From: Camillea tinctor
Taxonomy: Eukaryota; Ascomycota; Sordariomycetes; Xylariales; Xylariaceae
Assembly (NCBI GenBank): GCA_022578605.1
Contig: MU394070.1
Location: forward strand, 372,001-436,000
Length of the DNA stretch: 64,000 nucleotides
Direction: 5' to 3'
Both the position numbers and the translations under genes were made by a program. Under the pieces are notes generated by a model. The model did no database searches. It was not told where the DNA came from and saw nothing but the letters and a program-made list of their open reading frames with translations. Below, piece after piece: positions 1 to 12,404 of this stretch (its first letter is position 1; the number at the start of each line of letters is the position of its first letter).

Positions 1-653
1 GGTGAAGAGGGGATGGGAAGGTCATGGAAAGATCATGGGAGATATCCATTACCCACTTAGATATAGGCTGGGTGGTCTTTGTGATACTCAGTGCGAATTT
101 GCTTTTGCTTTTGCTGTATGATGTGTGTATAAATGTAGCAGTACCTACCTAGATAAGGACGTAGATAGAAGTCACGTTTTAGATGCATTGGAAATGAATG
201 AGATACAACGCGATACAATAGGTACCCTTTAGGACCTGATCTACACCAGTCCTTCCTTTCATGGTAACATGAACTTTATCTTAGGCATGGATGCGTGGTG
301 TTTGGTACGACACGGGAAGGAAGCAACGGTAAGAGTTTAGTAAGAATCTTGGGGGATTCAGGGGGGAGGTCCCGTCAGCTAGACATTGCTACCTTGATCC
401 ATTAGTATATATGGAAGGCTCGATAACATCATAGATACCGACATACCTAACTTAGCAGGTTAGGGGTGTATGATAGGGAGGAGCGAGATGATTCAAATAG
501 GAGTAGTAGAAGCTGCAAGACGATTAGGTCTTCCTTTCTCGATCTAACGCATCTTTCGCAAGGTTCTTTGCCTACAATAAGGGGTTTTTGGTCTCCATCG
601 TTCTTTTTCCATCTCATCTCTAGATTTCTACTAGCCTAGACTAATTCACCATC
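1..653. other. non-coding left edge
   Basis: No open frame of useful length and no RNA gene was recognised. The stretch is AT-rich spacer with scattered TAGGTA/ACCTA words. It probably holds the promoter of the gene that starts at 768. Confidence 0.5.
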
Positions 654-716
654 ATGTCTGCATCAACAGAGAACATAAGCAAGATGCCCTTGACTGTACT
701 CAAAAACCCCTCTTAG
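654..716 (+). other. short upstream ORF or alternative first exon
   Basis: An ATG in a good fungal start context (CACCATC before the ATG) opens a 20-codon frame that closes at TAG 714-716, about 50 nt before the start chosen for the next gene. It could be an upstream ORF limiting translation of that gene, or a first exon joined by an intron that I could not place. The sequence alone does not decide. Confidence 0.3.
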
Positions 717-767
717 CCCTTCAATTGTTTCCATACATATAGAAATTCAATTGACCCCTTACCAATC

Positions 768-3105
768 ATGCTGAGACGCCGAAGGGGAGTGGGCGGTGAT
801 ATTGACGATGGGGCTACTAGGAGAGATTTTGCTTTCCCATCTTCTCTTGCCGGCACAAACACGGCAAGCCAGGTGGCTATTCACGACAACGTTTTGATAC
901 GCCCGAGCGCTCATAACCCAAGCCGTGTTGGATACAGCGAAGAGAGTGAGTCTGTTCGCTGCCATGAAGTTGGTGTGGGGAAGATCACTTACACACTCCT
1001 AGAATGTCGTAATGTACTTGTGAGATATTGTGCGCATATTCCAAGAAACTACCAGTATAAAGATGGGATACAACAGGTACGTGAGATCTCGATGCTTTAT
1101 CCAAACTAGCTGATATTGTTACTGACAAGTATCATTGTGTTGTAGATATTCTTGATTTTAAGAGAACATCTTGGTGATGAGAATCTGGACCTTGCGGGTG
1201 GTGTCCTGTATGAACTCATAGAAATCGACTGTGAATATTCGGACGATCATGGAGCTGCCTTTCAGCGGTGGAGACATGATCATATGTGTAGATACGTCAG
1301 TCTTCCACTCCGAAAAAAAGAGCATGGATCGGAAGACTGATGTTGACACTTCTTGTCAGGCTGATCTTGAGCTGCCTCACATACCCCACATGACGACCAT
1401 CACTTCGTCAATAATCCCTACAGATAGGCTCACACGTTGGCGGTTCGAGCATCCAGAGCGATATCCCTTTGTCCTTTCCGACTCTTCGCCTTCCAGCCAA
1501 AGATTGTCATCCAATACCAGTTGTATTCGCAACAGAAAGGCCTGGCTTATCGACCATACTCTATATGTATCGTCCAGAAACAACGGTACTCGACCACTAC
1601 AGAGCCCCAACCCTAAGGAATTCCATGAAATGCAATGGAACCTTGATTATGGCGGTAAAGGAAGGCTTGTTAGGGAGCATCAGGTTGTGCTTACTTCTTT
1701 AGATAGACCGAGCGAACCCTCGCCCCCGGGAACCTCGGATACCTTGTCACCATCTTCAAGTCGTACAATGCAACTACGCCACTCCCTATCTCGTCTTAGC
1801 ATCATTGAAAAGATAGTCGATAGGCTAGGCAAACACAGGAAACAGCCTGAAACTGGACAAAGACGCCGAAGTTGGGTACCTAGTTCCCTTATGTTCGAGA
1901 CGGCATCATTTTTCAAAGAGAAGAGAACTACCCCTGACAACCTTTCCATTCCTCTCCCAGATGGATGTCAGATTCCAAATGCCATATTCGCAAGGAAGTT
2001 CCTATTAGTAGATAATGGAGATGCATTGCCCCCATACCTCTCCACCAATGAGATGCCGACTGCCGAATCCAAAGCTATAGATACAGTCGTCGAAGCCGCA
2101 GCTTCAGGGGTATTGGACGGCGACTCCCCGTGGTCATTCCGCGGCCCCTTTACACCACAACTTGGATATGATGGAGGCTTAGACTATCGGTGGGGGTTTT
2201 GCGACCCAAACATTACTGTCAGGAGATTCGATATAGAGATCCCGATCCCAGAGATTCTGAAGTTCCGGACCGATTCCCGCGATACCGGAGTCGATGCCAC
2301 TAAAGAAACTGACGGGAAAGCGGCCTATAATACACAGTTCGAGAGAAAGTATGCGGTTAACAGGACCAAACATGTACCAGAAAAGCATGCTTCAGTAAAT
2401 ACTGAGCGTAAGCCCAAGGCATCATCGCTTCAAAAACATGATCAACCAGATACGCAACTACACGAACGTTACAATACACCTCGTGGGAGTACACTACTAT
2501 ATCCTCCCTGCACACCAACAAATCCGTCTAAATTTGCTCCAAATACTCAATTTGCTACTGGAAATCTGCAATATCAAAGGTATGTAATATTGATACGAGA
2601 AATCTAAGTCATTTGACACACTATACTAACTATAACCCGTACAAGATATAGCCTCCGCCGAAGGAAACCATCGTTATTTGATGGTATCGAGTTTGCCGTT
2701 CCAAAGGGATACTCTAATGTTTCCACACCAGCAGCACATCGCAAAACGACAGTGGTCGAACGACCAGGAGGATATCCGGAATCTAGCCCATGTGTGTTCG
2801 ATGCTAATTACACTCGAAAACCAGGAAACGAACATAGACCCGGCGATAGTTTGGACGAACCTTTGGCGAGCCAAAATGATTTTGTAAACCACTGTGACAA
2901 GAAGGATGGATGCTTTGAATACATGCACATGGAAGATAGAAATCGGGATTCATCAGTATTTGATGAACATGGGAATTACCTGAATCTAGCTAATGAATCA
3001 CAGGAAGTAATCGCTGAGAGATTGAAGCCGCTAAAGTATGATGGAAGTATGGAAGTCCGGCGTCGATGCATAAATAATGGGTTAAATTGGTCGCCTGGGT
3101 GTTGA
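768..3105 (+). CDS. hypothetical fungal protein, four exons
   Basis: Product not recognised. Exons 768-1076, 1146-1295, 1360-2579 and 2652-3105 join in one frame to about 710 residues. The introns have fungal signals: GTACGT donor at 1077; GTCAGT at 1296 with a CTGAT branch site and CAG acceptor; GTATGT at 2580 with TACTAAC and TAG. The N-terminal third looks folded, and the central exon is Ser/Thr/Pro-rich and probably disordered. No signal peptide, membrane segment or catalytic motif was seen. The next gene starts only about 160 nt downstream on the same strand, after a CAG that could be an acceptor (3255-3257). A weak donor at 3007 would join the two genes in frame, so they may be one long gene. 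Exon joins are fairly secure; the 5' end and the stop are less so. Confidence 0.55.
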
Positions 3106-3263
3106 GGTTTTGGCGTAACGGTGTAGGTAGTTGAGGGGGGCAACCCGAATCGAGAATTATATGCCCTTTCCTTTCAATCCACTTCTTTTATATGTCTAAC
3201 TACTGCTTCCATTCTTGTTACTACCTCTGAACTTCTGGCGAAAATTTTTCGATTCAGGTGGCA

Positions 3264-6200
3264 ATGCCCAAATCCTTCGGCGAAGTACCTGAAGCGGTAG
3301 AAGACGACAAGCCAATCTCACTTCCAGGTAAGTCGTCATAGTGCTAGCTACAAGCTAAGTTCAGAGTAAAATTCTAACAGAAGGGTTTGTCATTTACAAG
3401 CCGGATTGCCTGCTCCATTTATCGATGGAATAAACCAGAGAAGAATCTCTTGGGGAGGCGAGGTGATAGAGGATAATACTACGAGAGCCAGAGACGAACC
3501 CCAAAATCCTAGAACGTGTAAAGAAGTAAACATGTCGCTAGTCTGTGACGGTAAGTCCACGATGCACCATTCGCTTCTCCTATCCAGGATTCACTTCAAA
3601 TGTATCATTTGGATCAAACTTTCGGATTCGAAGTTCTACAGGAACACCATTTTTTCTGTTTCTAATAAAATCAAATATAGGCAACGAGAAGGTCCTCAGG
3701 AAAAAGAAGAGGTTTTCTATATCACCACCTTTACCATCACCTTCTATAATCGAGAACCAGGAATGGGAAGTTCGGCACAGGCATGAAGAATCTAATACTA
3801 CTAGAATAGACTCTACAAGTATAGATCATATGAAAGGTAGATAAACACCAAGCCTATACAACCGCTCGAGGGATCTCCTGCATGTTTGCTAGCATAGGAG
3901 TCGGCTAATTATAGTGTGATATAGGCGATAAGGAGAAAGGCGATGATGAGAGACAAGGCCAATACCAAGAGCAGAATAACCTTGGGCCTGAGCTGCTACT
4001 TGAAGAAGAAAAAGGTACGTATATCTAGTTGTCTAGGTCACCATCTTGTTTGCGGTCAAGGGCCTTCTTGATTCGATCCTTCCCCCTTTTTTTCCCAGCT
4101 AAACACCAAACCAAATACGCGTGTACCTCAATGTTGTACCTCTACGCGTTCAATCTTCTGGTTTAATTCACTAAAATAATTTCAACAGCAACTATCACCC
4201 CTCCGTCTATTGCAATAAACTGTAAAGGTGCAAGGGGGTCTCAGGTTCTAGACTGGCTCGAAAGCGGCAGCGGCAACAACGTTGAAGACCCTAACTCATT
4301 GATCCCACTGCCAGATCTAGAATACGCAGCTACGCGTCGCCATCAGGCTGCTTCCTATGCCCTAGATCGGGATATTTTGGCGATTTCACCTTGGCAACGC
4401 CAACAATTATTCCCCCTCGCCAAAGAATCTACTCCTTCTGCCCATCATTCTTCTTCAGTTTGTGCTACTAACGGTAGGAGCACACAAGTAAAGGAAGAAA
4501 TGCGCGTTCTCTCTTCTTCATCTGAGGAAAAACAACGCTCTTCTACTAACACAACTAACAATTCACGCAAGCTTGTGCCTTCGCGACTACCCATTCCACG
4601 CTTTCGTTATCCAAGTAAACATAGTACCTTTGCCCTTCAACCACATGGTGAGCCTGTAGGTCGCAAACATAGCGACCACGCCAATATTGTCAAGGGCAAC
4701 ACTAACAAGAAAAAATCGCGGCACTCGTCTGCATCATCGTGCTCGCTGACCCCAGCCACAGACCCAGACCTACCAGCATCCTACATTCCTGATCGCCGAA
4801 GCTCTATCAGGGTCATCAAGCAAGATCTGTCGTTGCACTCTCCTGTTTCTCCTGTGCATGGTTCTTCTGCCTCTTGTCATCCCTCTTCTAATCAAAAGCA
4901 CCAGCTTCAGTCCCAGTCCCATCCATCCACTGCCAACCCTACTCCTGCAGTGAAGCCGGTACTAGCTCCGGCGCGGAAATTGAAAAGGATGAGCGGAAGC
5001 GACAGGTATGGCTTCTACTACGATAGCGGTGATGACAGCACCGACGGCCCCCGTGGTATCAAAAATAAGGGCAAGGGTGTTGATAGAGGCCAAAGTCAGC
5101 GCAATGATTCTGGAGACTCAGAGAACAACCTAAGACTTTCCGAAGCCGGGAGATATCAACAGGCTACTATGTGAGTTTTCACCTTTCCTAATTTTCATCC
5201 TTCACATAACTTCTATTGCTGGCTAGGCACACTTTCCAATCGTGATGCTTTATTTAGAGGAGAAAGACCAGCGTGTTAGGTGTGCCAATTTATACATCAC
5301 TATTTAGTATTTATTAGCATATTTCAAAAGGGCACTTCAAAAACGGCCATGCTTTGTAATGGCTAGTCATGATTTTGACTGATTTATCAAGGCGTAGTCG
5401 CTGACTTGGGGGCTCATGAAACTTTTTTTTTTTTTGCTCTTCATTCGATTCTGGATTTTTACTCATAGGTTACTTAGGTATTCTGGTCACCGAGGCTATG
5501 AACAAGGTAGTTTTGAGGAGTATAGGGCACCCACTGCCGCTCCTTGTGGTTTGTCTCGAGGGACGCCGCCACAGGGTCAAGGGCGTTATCGGACTGCGAA
5601 AACTCAAGCGCAAGTACATACTACTCCAGTAAAGCAACAGGATAGTGCTTTGTCATCCCAGCAGCAACATCAGCAGAACCAGCTGCTTTCTCATCGTAAA
5701 CAACAACCTAGTGGTTCATCAGTAGTATCAGTCGGCCATAGTCGCCGTGATCATAGCGCCATCAGTTCTCGCGCTTCGCCGTTCAAAGCACACCAGCACC
5801 ATCGACGCCAGAATAGCAATGATGCTGGAAGCTCTGACTTTGTTGGAGGCGTCAGACCTTCGCCCGAACGAGGCAGGTCGCGTCAGAGAAGACGCTATGA
5901 ATTACCGAGTGATGATGAGTCCGAGGATGATGCCTTATCCACTGTGCAAGAGACAGGTAAGAGCAACATGACAACCTTCACAGATATTATACGCCAAGGC
6001 CTCGAACCGTCACCCAGCCGATCACCCGCCTCTCGTACCCCATCTCGCCATAGATCACCCCCGAGGCCTATTGGTGACACTTCGGTGCCTCCTGTGCCAA
6101 CTCTGCCCCCGGTCACTACTTTGAATCGTGCGCATCGTCCTACAGGTCTCGACATGAGCGCCGCATCCCGGTTCGGCAATGCAACAGGTCGACACGCGAA

Positions 6201-8081
6201 TATTCAAGTCGTACACAACCCCCTTCCAGCTAGTCCTTCGGCACCTGAACTGTCTGTGCCCCAGAAAACGATGTTGCAAGCGTCAAGTCCAGGACCAAGC
6301 CGGGGGCATGCAGCACCGACCGCTTTATCGCCAAAATTGGATAAGGGGAAGCAACCAGAACGCGTTCAAGTGAAGTCGAGACGTGCACATCGTAACAGTA
6401 AAGACAGTAGAAAAGACGAGCTAAGATATTCCTCGTCGGTGTACGAGTGGGATGAAGACCTTCCAACGATCAGTCCCTTACATATCCCGAAGCGTGGTGA
6501 GATGATGAAAGTTGATATTCTCCAGCAGTACAACAAGTGGTGGCAGGATTCTTCTATGGCAGCTACGCGCAGAGCTGAATTTCCTGCTTCTCCAATGCCG
6601 CTAATTCACGACCAAGGAGCCAAACACAAGACTATTTTGCACAATATTCGTTCTCGGAGCGAGATGGGTCGGCGTGACGTGTCGTCTGGCGAGAGGGCTG
6701 GCGCCTCAAGTTCCAACGCCGCTCCTCACGGTATACCTCCACAACAGCAAAGACAGCCACTTTACCAGGGAGGAAGCATCCCTAAATCAGCGACTACGAG
6801 CGACATTCGAGACGAGGGGGACAATCAATTCCGTAGTGACAGTAGGCCTCAGCTAGAAAGTTTGTCCGAGCCATTTACCCCCTTGACCCCATGGCTGATG
6901 GCTGGCGGTATGTCAGGCATGGCTGGTGGTCTATCGAGCAAGAAGAAGTCAAAGGTCTTGATCGGTAAGGATGGATATCTTGAAGACACAGCGGCGCAGG
7001 CGCAGACGCAAGATCACAAGAAAAAGGGCGAGAACAGCAAGAGCATTGGCGGATTCTTTGGCAAATGCAGGGACATCGCTCGAGAATTGGTAAGTCCATC
7101 CAAAGTCTCCCTTCTATCTGCTTGTGATAAGAAATGCAGGAAACCTCTATTATTTTCACACTGCTAGTGGATATTAGAATCCAGCTAACTCAGTTTCTCC
7201 CTTCTCCCTTTTAGGCTGAGACTTCCTTTAGACCTCCACGACCTAAGATGGGAGCAGTAAAGAAATTTGAAATCTCCCTCGACCCTCGTGAACAAAGCCT
7301 CGTGTACTGCGAGCTCGAGTTCGAATTGAGCAGCGCCTTGGATGAGTACATCAAGAACCAGCTAAACAATGGACGCCTCTCGCCTGATAAGCTGAAGAAG
7401 GTAGCCGATGCGTGGGCTGCGCGTGGTAGGCCGAATGTCACTGGTTTTCGATATGATCTAGAAACCCAGGTGGACCTCGTTGAGGCGCACATAGATCATT
7501 TCCGATTCCACAGCAATCCCCAAGTGGACCCAGTAGCCATAAGGGGACTCTTGCACTCGATGAAGACCAATGCGCGACAAATGCGCGCACGTACTTATTG
7601 CCAACCGGATACAGTCGTGCTCAAGCACCTTAAGGACGCGGCCTCTTTCATGAAGATGATCGGATCGCCGGACCATAGACAGACCAGGCTTGACCAAATC
7701 TCGCAGTTTTTTAAGTGCATCATGGCTCGCGAGAAAGAGTTCCAAGCAAAGATGGAGGAGAGGGAGAGAGCACGGTCCAACGGCGAGGTCATTAGAGACA
7801 GTGTTAATGATCATGACAACGGTGGGCCAACAGGTACCGGCATTAGTAATGAACCGCCAAACGCCAAGGAACAACTGATTAATGCTAAGCCGTACACTTC
7901 TGGACCTCATGAGGTAGGTGGGAATAATAACCGACATGGAGACCAAGGCGACAAAGAGAAACAGAGCCAGACTCAGATCCAACAAGAGTCATCCCAGGAG
8001 GAACCGCGGCAGTTCAGTGGCCCTATCCTTGAGCCCAAGACGTACAGTCCTGCAGACGACGAGCCTGCGTTTGTTCGCTGA
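3264..8081 (+). CDS. large low-complexity fungal protein with conserved-looking C-terminal domain
   Basis: Product not recognised. Seven exons (3264-3327, 3401-3550, 3681-3836, 3925-4014, 4189-5170, 5469-7089, 7215-8081) keep one frame for about 1309 residues. Exon 6 could instead start at 5478 after a second TAG, giving 1306 residues. Residues 1-153 come from four short exons with phase-1 junctions. The middle is rich in Ser, Arg, Gln, His and Pro and looks disordered. The last exon, from about residue 1022, encodes a charged, mostly helical block of about 180 residues with regular hydrophobic spacing (WAARGRPNVTGF, SQFFKCIMAREKEF). This block is probably the conserved part; a polar tail follows. 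No membrane segment or catalytic motif was seen. The 3' end is followed by a long spacer. The gene may be continuous with the one before it. Confidence 0.6.
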
Positions 8082-11000
8082 CCTGCAGCTGCGTATGCCT
8101 AATCGTGGTTCGAAGGAGTATTGCATCACGACTTATCGCCTGCGAGTTCCTTTGGGGTTACCAACTCTTGATCTTCTGGATTCCCTGTGATACACCTTTC
8201 CCCGCTGTGTTCGAGCTCATATGACCTTTTCCAGAGCTCAACCCCTTTCCCTTCCCCGAACAACTTGCTTTACATGACATTCAGACACTGAGGACTGTAC
8301 TACTTGCCACAACGACAGTTGGAGATGGAGACTCGTCGAGTTCTACCGTCTTGCCATTTGTCGCACTCTCTTTCCTCTTGTACCCTGTCTGTCTTCTTCA
8401 CTATGAAACTAAGCCGGCATAGTCCTGTTCATTCCGAGTGGATTGGATGGCATGAAGGATCGATCGTGATTTTAGGACAGACACGTAATTCTGGCGAGTG
8501 AAGATGCTTTGTTTGTTTCCCGTTACTACTGAGCAAAAAAAAAAAACCCCCCCAAAAAAACCACTGCAGTGTTGCGTGGCAAGCTCTTGCTAGGTTGCTT
8601 TATGTTGGATTAGGATTGCCCTCGTACCGCGAGGATTTGTAAGGTATATGGTAATTGGCTGGCATAGTTCATTAGAGTGGCATTCGCTAGCACAATTTGA
8701 AGCCGTCGGACGGGGAGACTCTGCGAGGTGAGCTGGTTGGTCGGAATAGGGGAAACAGAGTCATTCTATGAGCTCATGATACATGTAAGATTATTGAATC
8801 GTACTGATAAGTTCATTGGTTTGTCTTCATGTCTCCAAGTCGGAGAGGTAATAAAAAATGACAGCTATTATTGTATACTTACGAGGTATCGACTGGCTGA
8901 CTGACTGTCTTAATTGACATATTACGCAGTGGCTGTTCTTCGTGCCTTGCCATATTCGACGCGAGCATTTGATTATACATATGGAGGTATACCGTACCTG
9001 CATAGCTGGCTCATCATATACTCTGAGTATGGGGATTCATGCTCCCGTATAGAACAGAATGCAGCAAGATCTCATCTTGGTAGTGAACCAGGTAAAACTA
9101 ATTACCTAAAGCCCCCCTCCCTCTCGGCTCGGAAGAGCAACTGAGAGGGGGAGAGTCCAGGTCCGCAAGTGATGTAAAGCGCTATGAAGGTTGGGTGGGT
9201 ATAATGTAATGGTGGTGTCTTGCTGTCGATCTCCCGAACTACGCCGGGTTAGATCTACTACTACGCTACTACGTACTGATTACCGTTTTCAACATCTAGA
9301 TCGGCAAGGGTCCTGCCTTGATTGTTGTCAAGCTCACCTTCTACTCGAGATCGGCGCTCTTCGATGCAATCTTAAGACCGAATGAGAGAGAAGAGAGGGA
9401 GTGAAAAGGCAAAGAAATTCGCTCGTCGTTATTGTTGTTGTTCGGTTAAGTAGGTACGTTAGAGAGTTGGAGAAGGGAAATCCCGGGGAAGACATGGCAC
9501 AAGACCCGTCCTATCAACTTGAACCTACTTAAACCTACCAGTCCAATACAGTCTTGAGTGGCGGGCGATCTTATAGGGGAAGGAAGGGGGAAAAAGAAAT
9601 ATAGTGCAGAATAGTATACGATTTACTTAGTAAGTACCTACTTACTTGGTGTAAGTGGAAAAAGCAAAGAAAAGAAAGGAAAGGCAAAATACGGGGAACG
9701 GGAATAAGAAAAGAGACCTACATCATGTGGAGAGAGAGGCGGGACGGTGGAAACGTTGAACTGTAGAAAAAAAAGAAAAAGCCCGACTTTAAGAGAATGA
9801 CCCACCTGTGACATCATCTTTCACACCGGAGTTCGCCAATGGTAGAACACCGAGAGGTCAACTGAAAGGAGCACACCACACACACACATACACACACCAC
9901 ACCACCATCATACATCATGTTCCAGTTGCAGGTGGACTTGGTAGAATTTTATACTTCTTTACATTTCTAGTTAAACTTGGATAAAATAATACAAAGTAAA
10001 AAAAAGGAGGCATAGAAAAGGGGAAAAAAAAGAGAAGAATGAGGGGCGGGAAGAAGGAGGAAGAGAAACCGTTTGACCTCACACCTGTTAACTACATACA
10101 CTAATGTAGGATACAGTACCTTAGGTAGGTAGTTATTACCTAGGATTGTCTCGTGTGTTATGCATGCGCCTTGCATTTCGTATAATCTGGTTGGTTCAAA
10201 CTAAATAAATAAGCTACCTACATACCTATACATACCTACGTAGTAGGTGTGTCTGGTACATATAGCATAGGTAGGCTGATAAGAAACTTACCTACTGCCT
10301 ACCTCTACTAACCTATATGCCGAAACTAACTAGGTACCTAGGTAGATAGTCGCGTCCATAGTATATACGTACCTAGGAAAACGAGACCGGAAAAGTCAGT
10401 GGGCAGGTTTTATTTTAGGTCAGTCAGTCCAGTCAGTTCCAGTTTCCAGCTCCAATCGGTTTTAGTTTGGTTTTTGGTTCAGTCAGCCGGGCCAAGGCAA
10501 AAGTCTACCTTACCTACATATTGACATAACCTACATACATTGCCTAGGCTAAGTACCTGGTAGTAATAGAATCAGCAGAAAGCAACCTTGGAAGTCTTCA
10601 CGAGAGAGAGCCGAGCCTCCCACCCTCATCCTTCCCTCTTCCCTCTTCCCTTCTACTTTTCCTTTTTTTTTTCTCTTTCTCCCTTCTTTTCCTAAAACAA
10701 ATTCCAAAATACATAATCAGCCCAGAGTCACCTGGTCATATACTGCAGGTTGTATCAATAACTGTTGTCTTTTATACAGTACATTACATACATATACGTA
10801 CATACATGAATACAGATAGTGCGAGCGAGGTATAGCAGCCTAGAGAGCCCCCGGATATAATCAACCCATAACCCTCTCCTATTCGTTTGCCATATTTTTC
10901 TTGCTTTGTATGAGCCATTTCATGTGCCTTGGTTTATATTACGTCCATCTGCTTTTTATACTCGGCTAGACAACCCCATCTCTCTCTTTCTACTTTACTT

Positions 11001-11288
11001 ACCTCTACTCCCCTTACCTACCCAACGTTTATAGAGAACCATAGACCCAGAGTTTTTCTTCTTCTCATATTCACCTCACCCCACCTACGTTCCACGAGAA
11101 CTTTCCCTCTTGCATCAACAGCTACTAGCAGCAGCACCAACATCACCGTCACCAAAGCACCAGCTATCTGTGAATGGTGTCATAGATCCACACTACCCCA
11201 CGAACCAACTTACCACCACAGGCAGCTTTGCTTTTATTTTTCACTTCTCAAAGTCAACTCTTGTTAGAAACCAGCGGACTGCCTAAGC
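8082..11288. other. 3.2 kb spacer
   Basis: No gene supported. The left part is the probable 3' UTR of the preceding gene; an A12-C7-A7 run lies at about 8536-8561. The middle has a CA-rich stretch (about 9873-9906). Between 10100 and 10560 TAGGTA/ACCTAGGT words are dense. From about 10620 to 10700 there is a CT-rich tract of the kind found before fungal transcription starts. Open frames here (for example 10929-11267) look like leader sequence, with no protein-like composition. Confidence 0.55.
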
Positions 11289-12404
11289 ATGTCACGGTAC
11301 GCGGACGACCACTACTCCCGGGACCGCCGGTCAAGCTACAGCCACAGCCACAGCCGGGACCGGGACCACGACTGGGATTACGCGCCATACACGGACGACA
11401 GGCAGTCGTACGAGCGAGGATCCGACGACGACGACAACACACGCCAGCTCACCATTGCCAGCCCGGGCTACACCACGTACAACGGCGTCCCGCCACCGTC
11501 GCAAACCCCCCGGCTAACCTACGAGCCGCACCACCACCCCACCTCCCTCCAGATCCCCACCAAGGACGACGACGGTTCGCACTCGCGGCCCCGATCCCTG
11601 CCCCCGCTCATCGACTACCATCACCATACCCAGCACCAGCACTACCAACCGCAGCCGCGCCGCTCTCCCCGGCGCAGCAGCGGGTCCTCGGCCCGCGACC
11701 GCGAGCACACGCCCGTCGGGCGGACGCGGCACTTCGTCGACAGCACGTTCACGGACTCGCGGGCGGGCATCGGGGTCGGGGTGCTGGGGGCGCTGGTGGG
11801 CGGGCTGGCGGCGCGGGAAGCGACGAGCAAGCTTGGAAGCAACGAGAGCGGAAAGGGGAAGGGCCGCAGACGGCACCATAGCGACGCGGACCGGCGCAAC
11901 CATCAGATCCTCGGGGCGGTGGTGGGCGCGGCGGTGGGGGCGCTGGGGGCGAATGCCGTGGAGAAGAGGATTGAGAGGGAGAGGGAGAGGGAGAGGGGGA
12001 GGGAGCAGGCGGATTGGGAGAGGAAGTGGGGGAGGGGGAAGGGGAGGAGGGAGGGGAGTAGGGGGGTAGGGGAAGTGATTGAGAGGAGGGAGTTGGTGAA
12101 GAGTGTGAGTAGGAGTAGGGATAGGGATAGGGAGAGAGAGAGGGAGGGGAGTAGTGGAGGGAGTGGTGGGGAGAGGAGGATGATGAAGATGAGGGGAGGG
12201 GGAGGAGGTGGTGGTGGTGTTGGGAGTGGGAGAGGGATAGAGAGGGAGGTTGATCCTGGGGCGAGAAGCTGGAAGAATGTGGAGGATTGGCTGGAAGATG
12301 AAGAGTACTGTGGTGGTATCGCGGATAGAGATGCGGAGGAGGGCATGATGGTGAGGAGGGGTGGTGGTAGCGGTGGGGGAAGCGGGAGTGGGCATTGGAG
12401 CTGA
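11289..12404 (+). CDS. Arg/Asp/His-rich protein with two glycine-zipper-like segments
   Basis: A single exon of 371 residues starting MSRYADDHYSRD. The N-terminal 150 residues are rich in Arg, Ser, His, Tyr and Pro. Two short Gly/Ala/Val segments follow: GVGVLGALVGGLAA at about residue 160 and LGAVVGAAVGALGA at about residue 210. They are spaced like the glycine zippers seen in fungal proteins of the DUF3824 type (family link inferred). The rest is a charged RERERER coiled-coil-like stretch, a Gly run and a more ordinary SWKNVEDWLEDEEY segment near the end. From about 11960 to 12400 the coding strand is almost purely purine, unlike the C-rich first half, so several other frames also stay open. 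Those are composition artefacts. The zipper segments suggest membrane association or self-assembly, but no function can be assigned. Confidence 0.75.
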   Translation: MSRYADDHYSRDRRSSYSHSHSRDRDHDWDYAPYTDDRQSYERGSDDDDNTRQLTIASPGYTTYNGVPPPSQTPRLTYEPHHHPTSLQIPTKDDDGSHSRPRSLPPLIDYHHHTQHQHYQPQPRRSPRRSSGSSARDREHTPVGRTRHFVDSTFTDSRAGIGVGVLGALVGGLAAREATSKLGSNESGKGKGRRRHHSDADRRNHQILGAVVGAAVGALGANAVEKRIERERERERGREQADWERKWGRGKGRREGSRGVGEVIERRELVKSVSRSRDRDREREREGSSGGSGGERRMMKMRGGGGGGGGVGSGRGIEREVDPGARSWKNVEDWLEDEEYCGGIADRDAEEGMMVRRGGGSGGGSGSGHWS

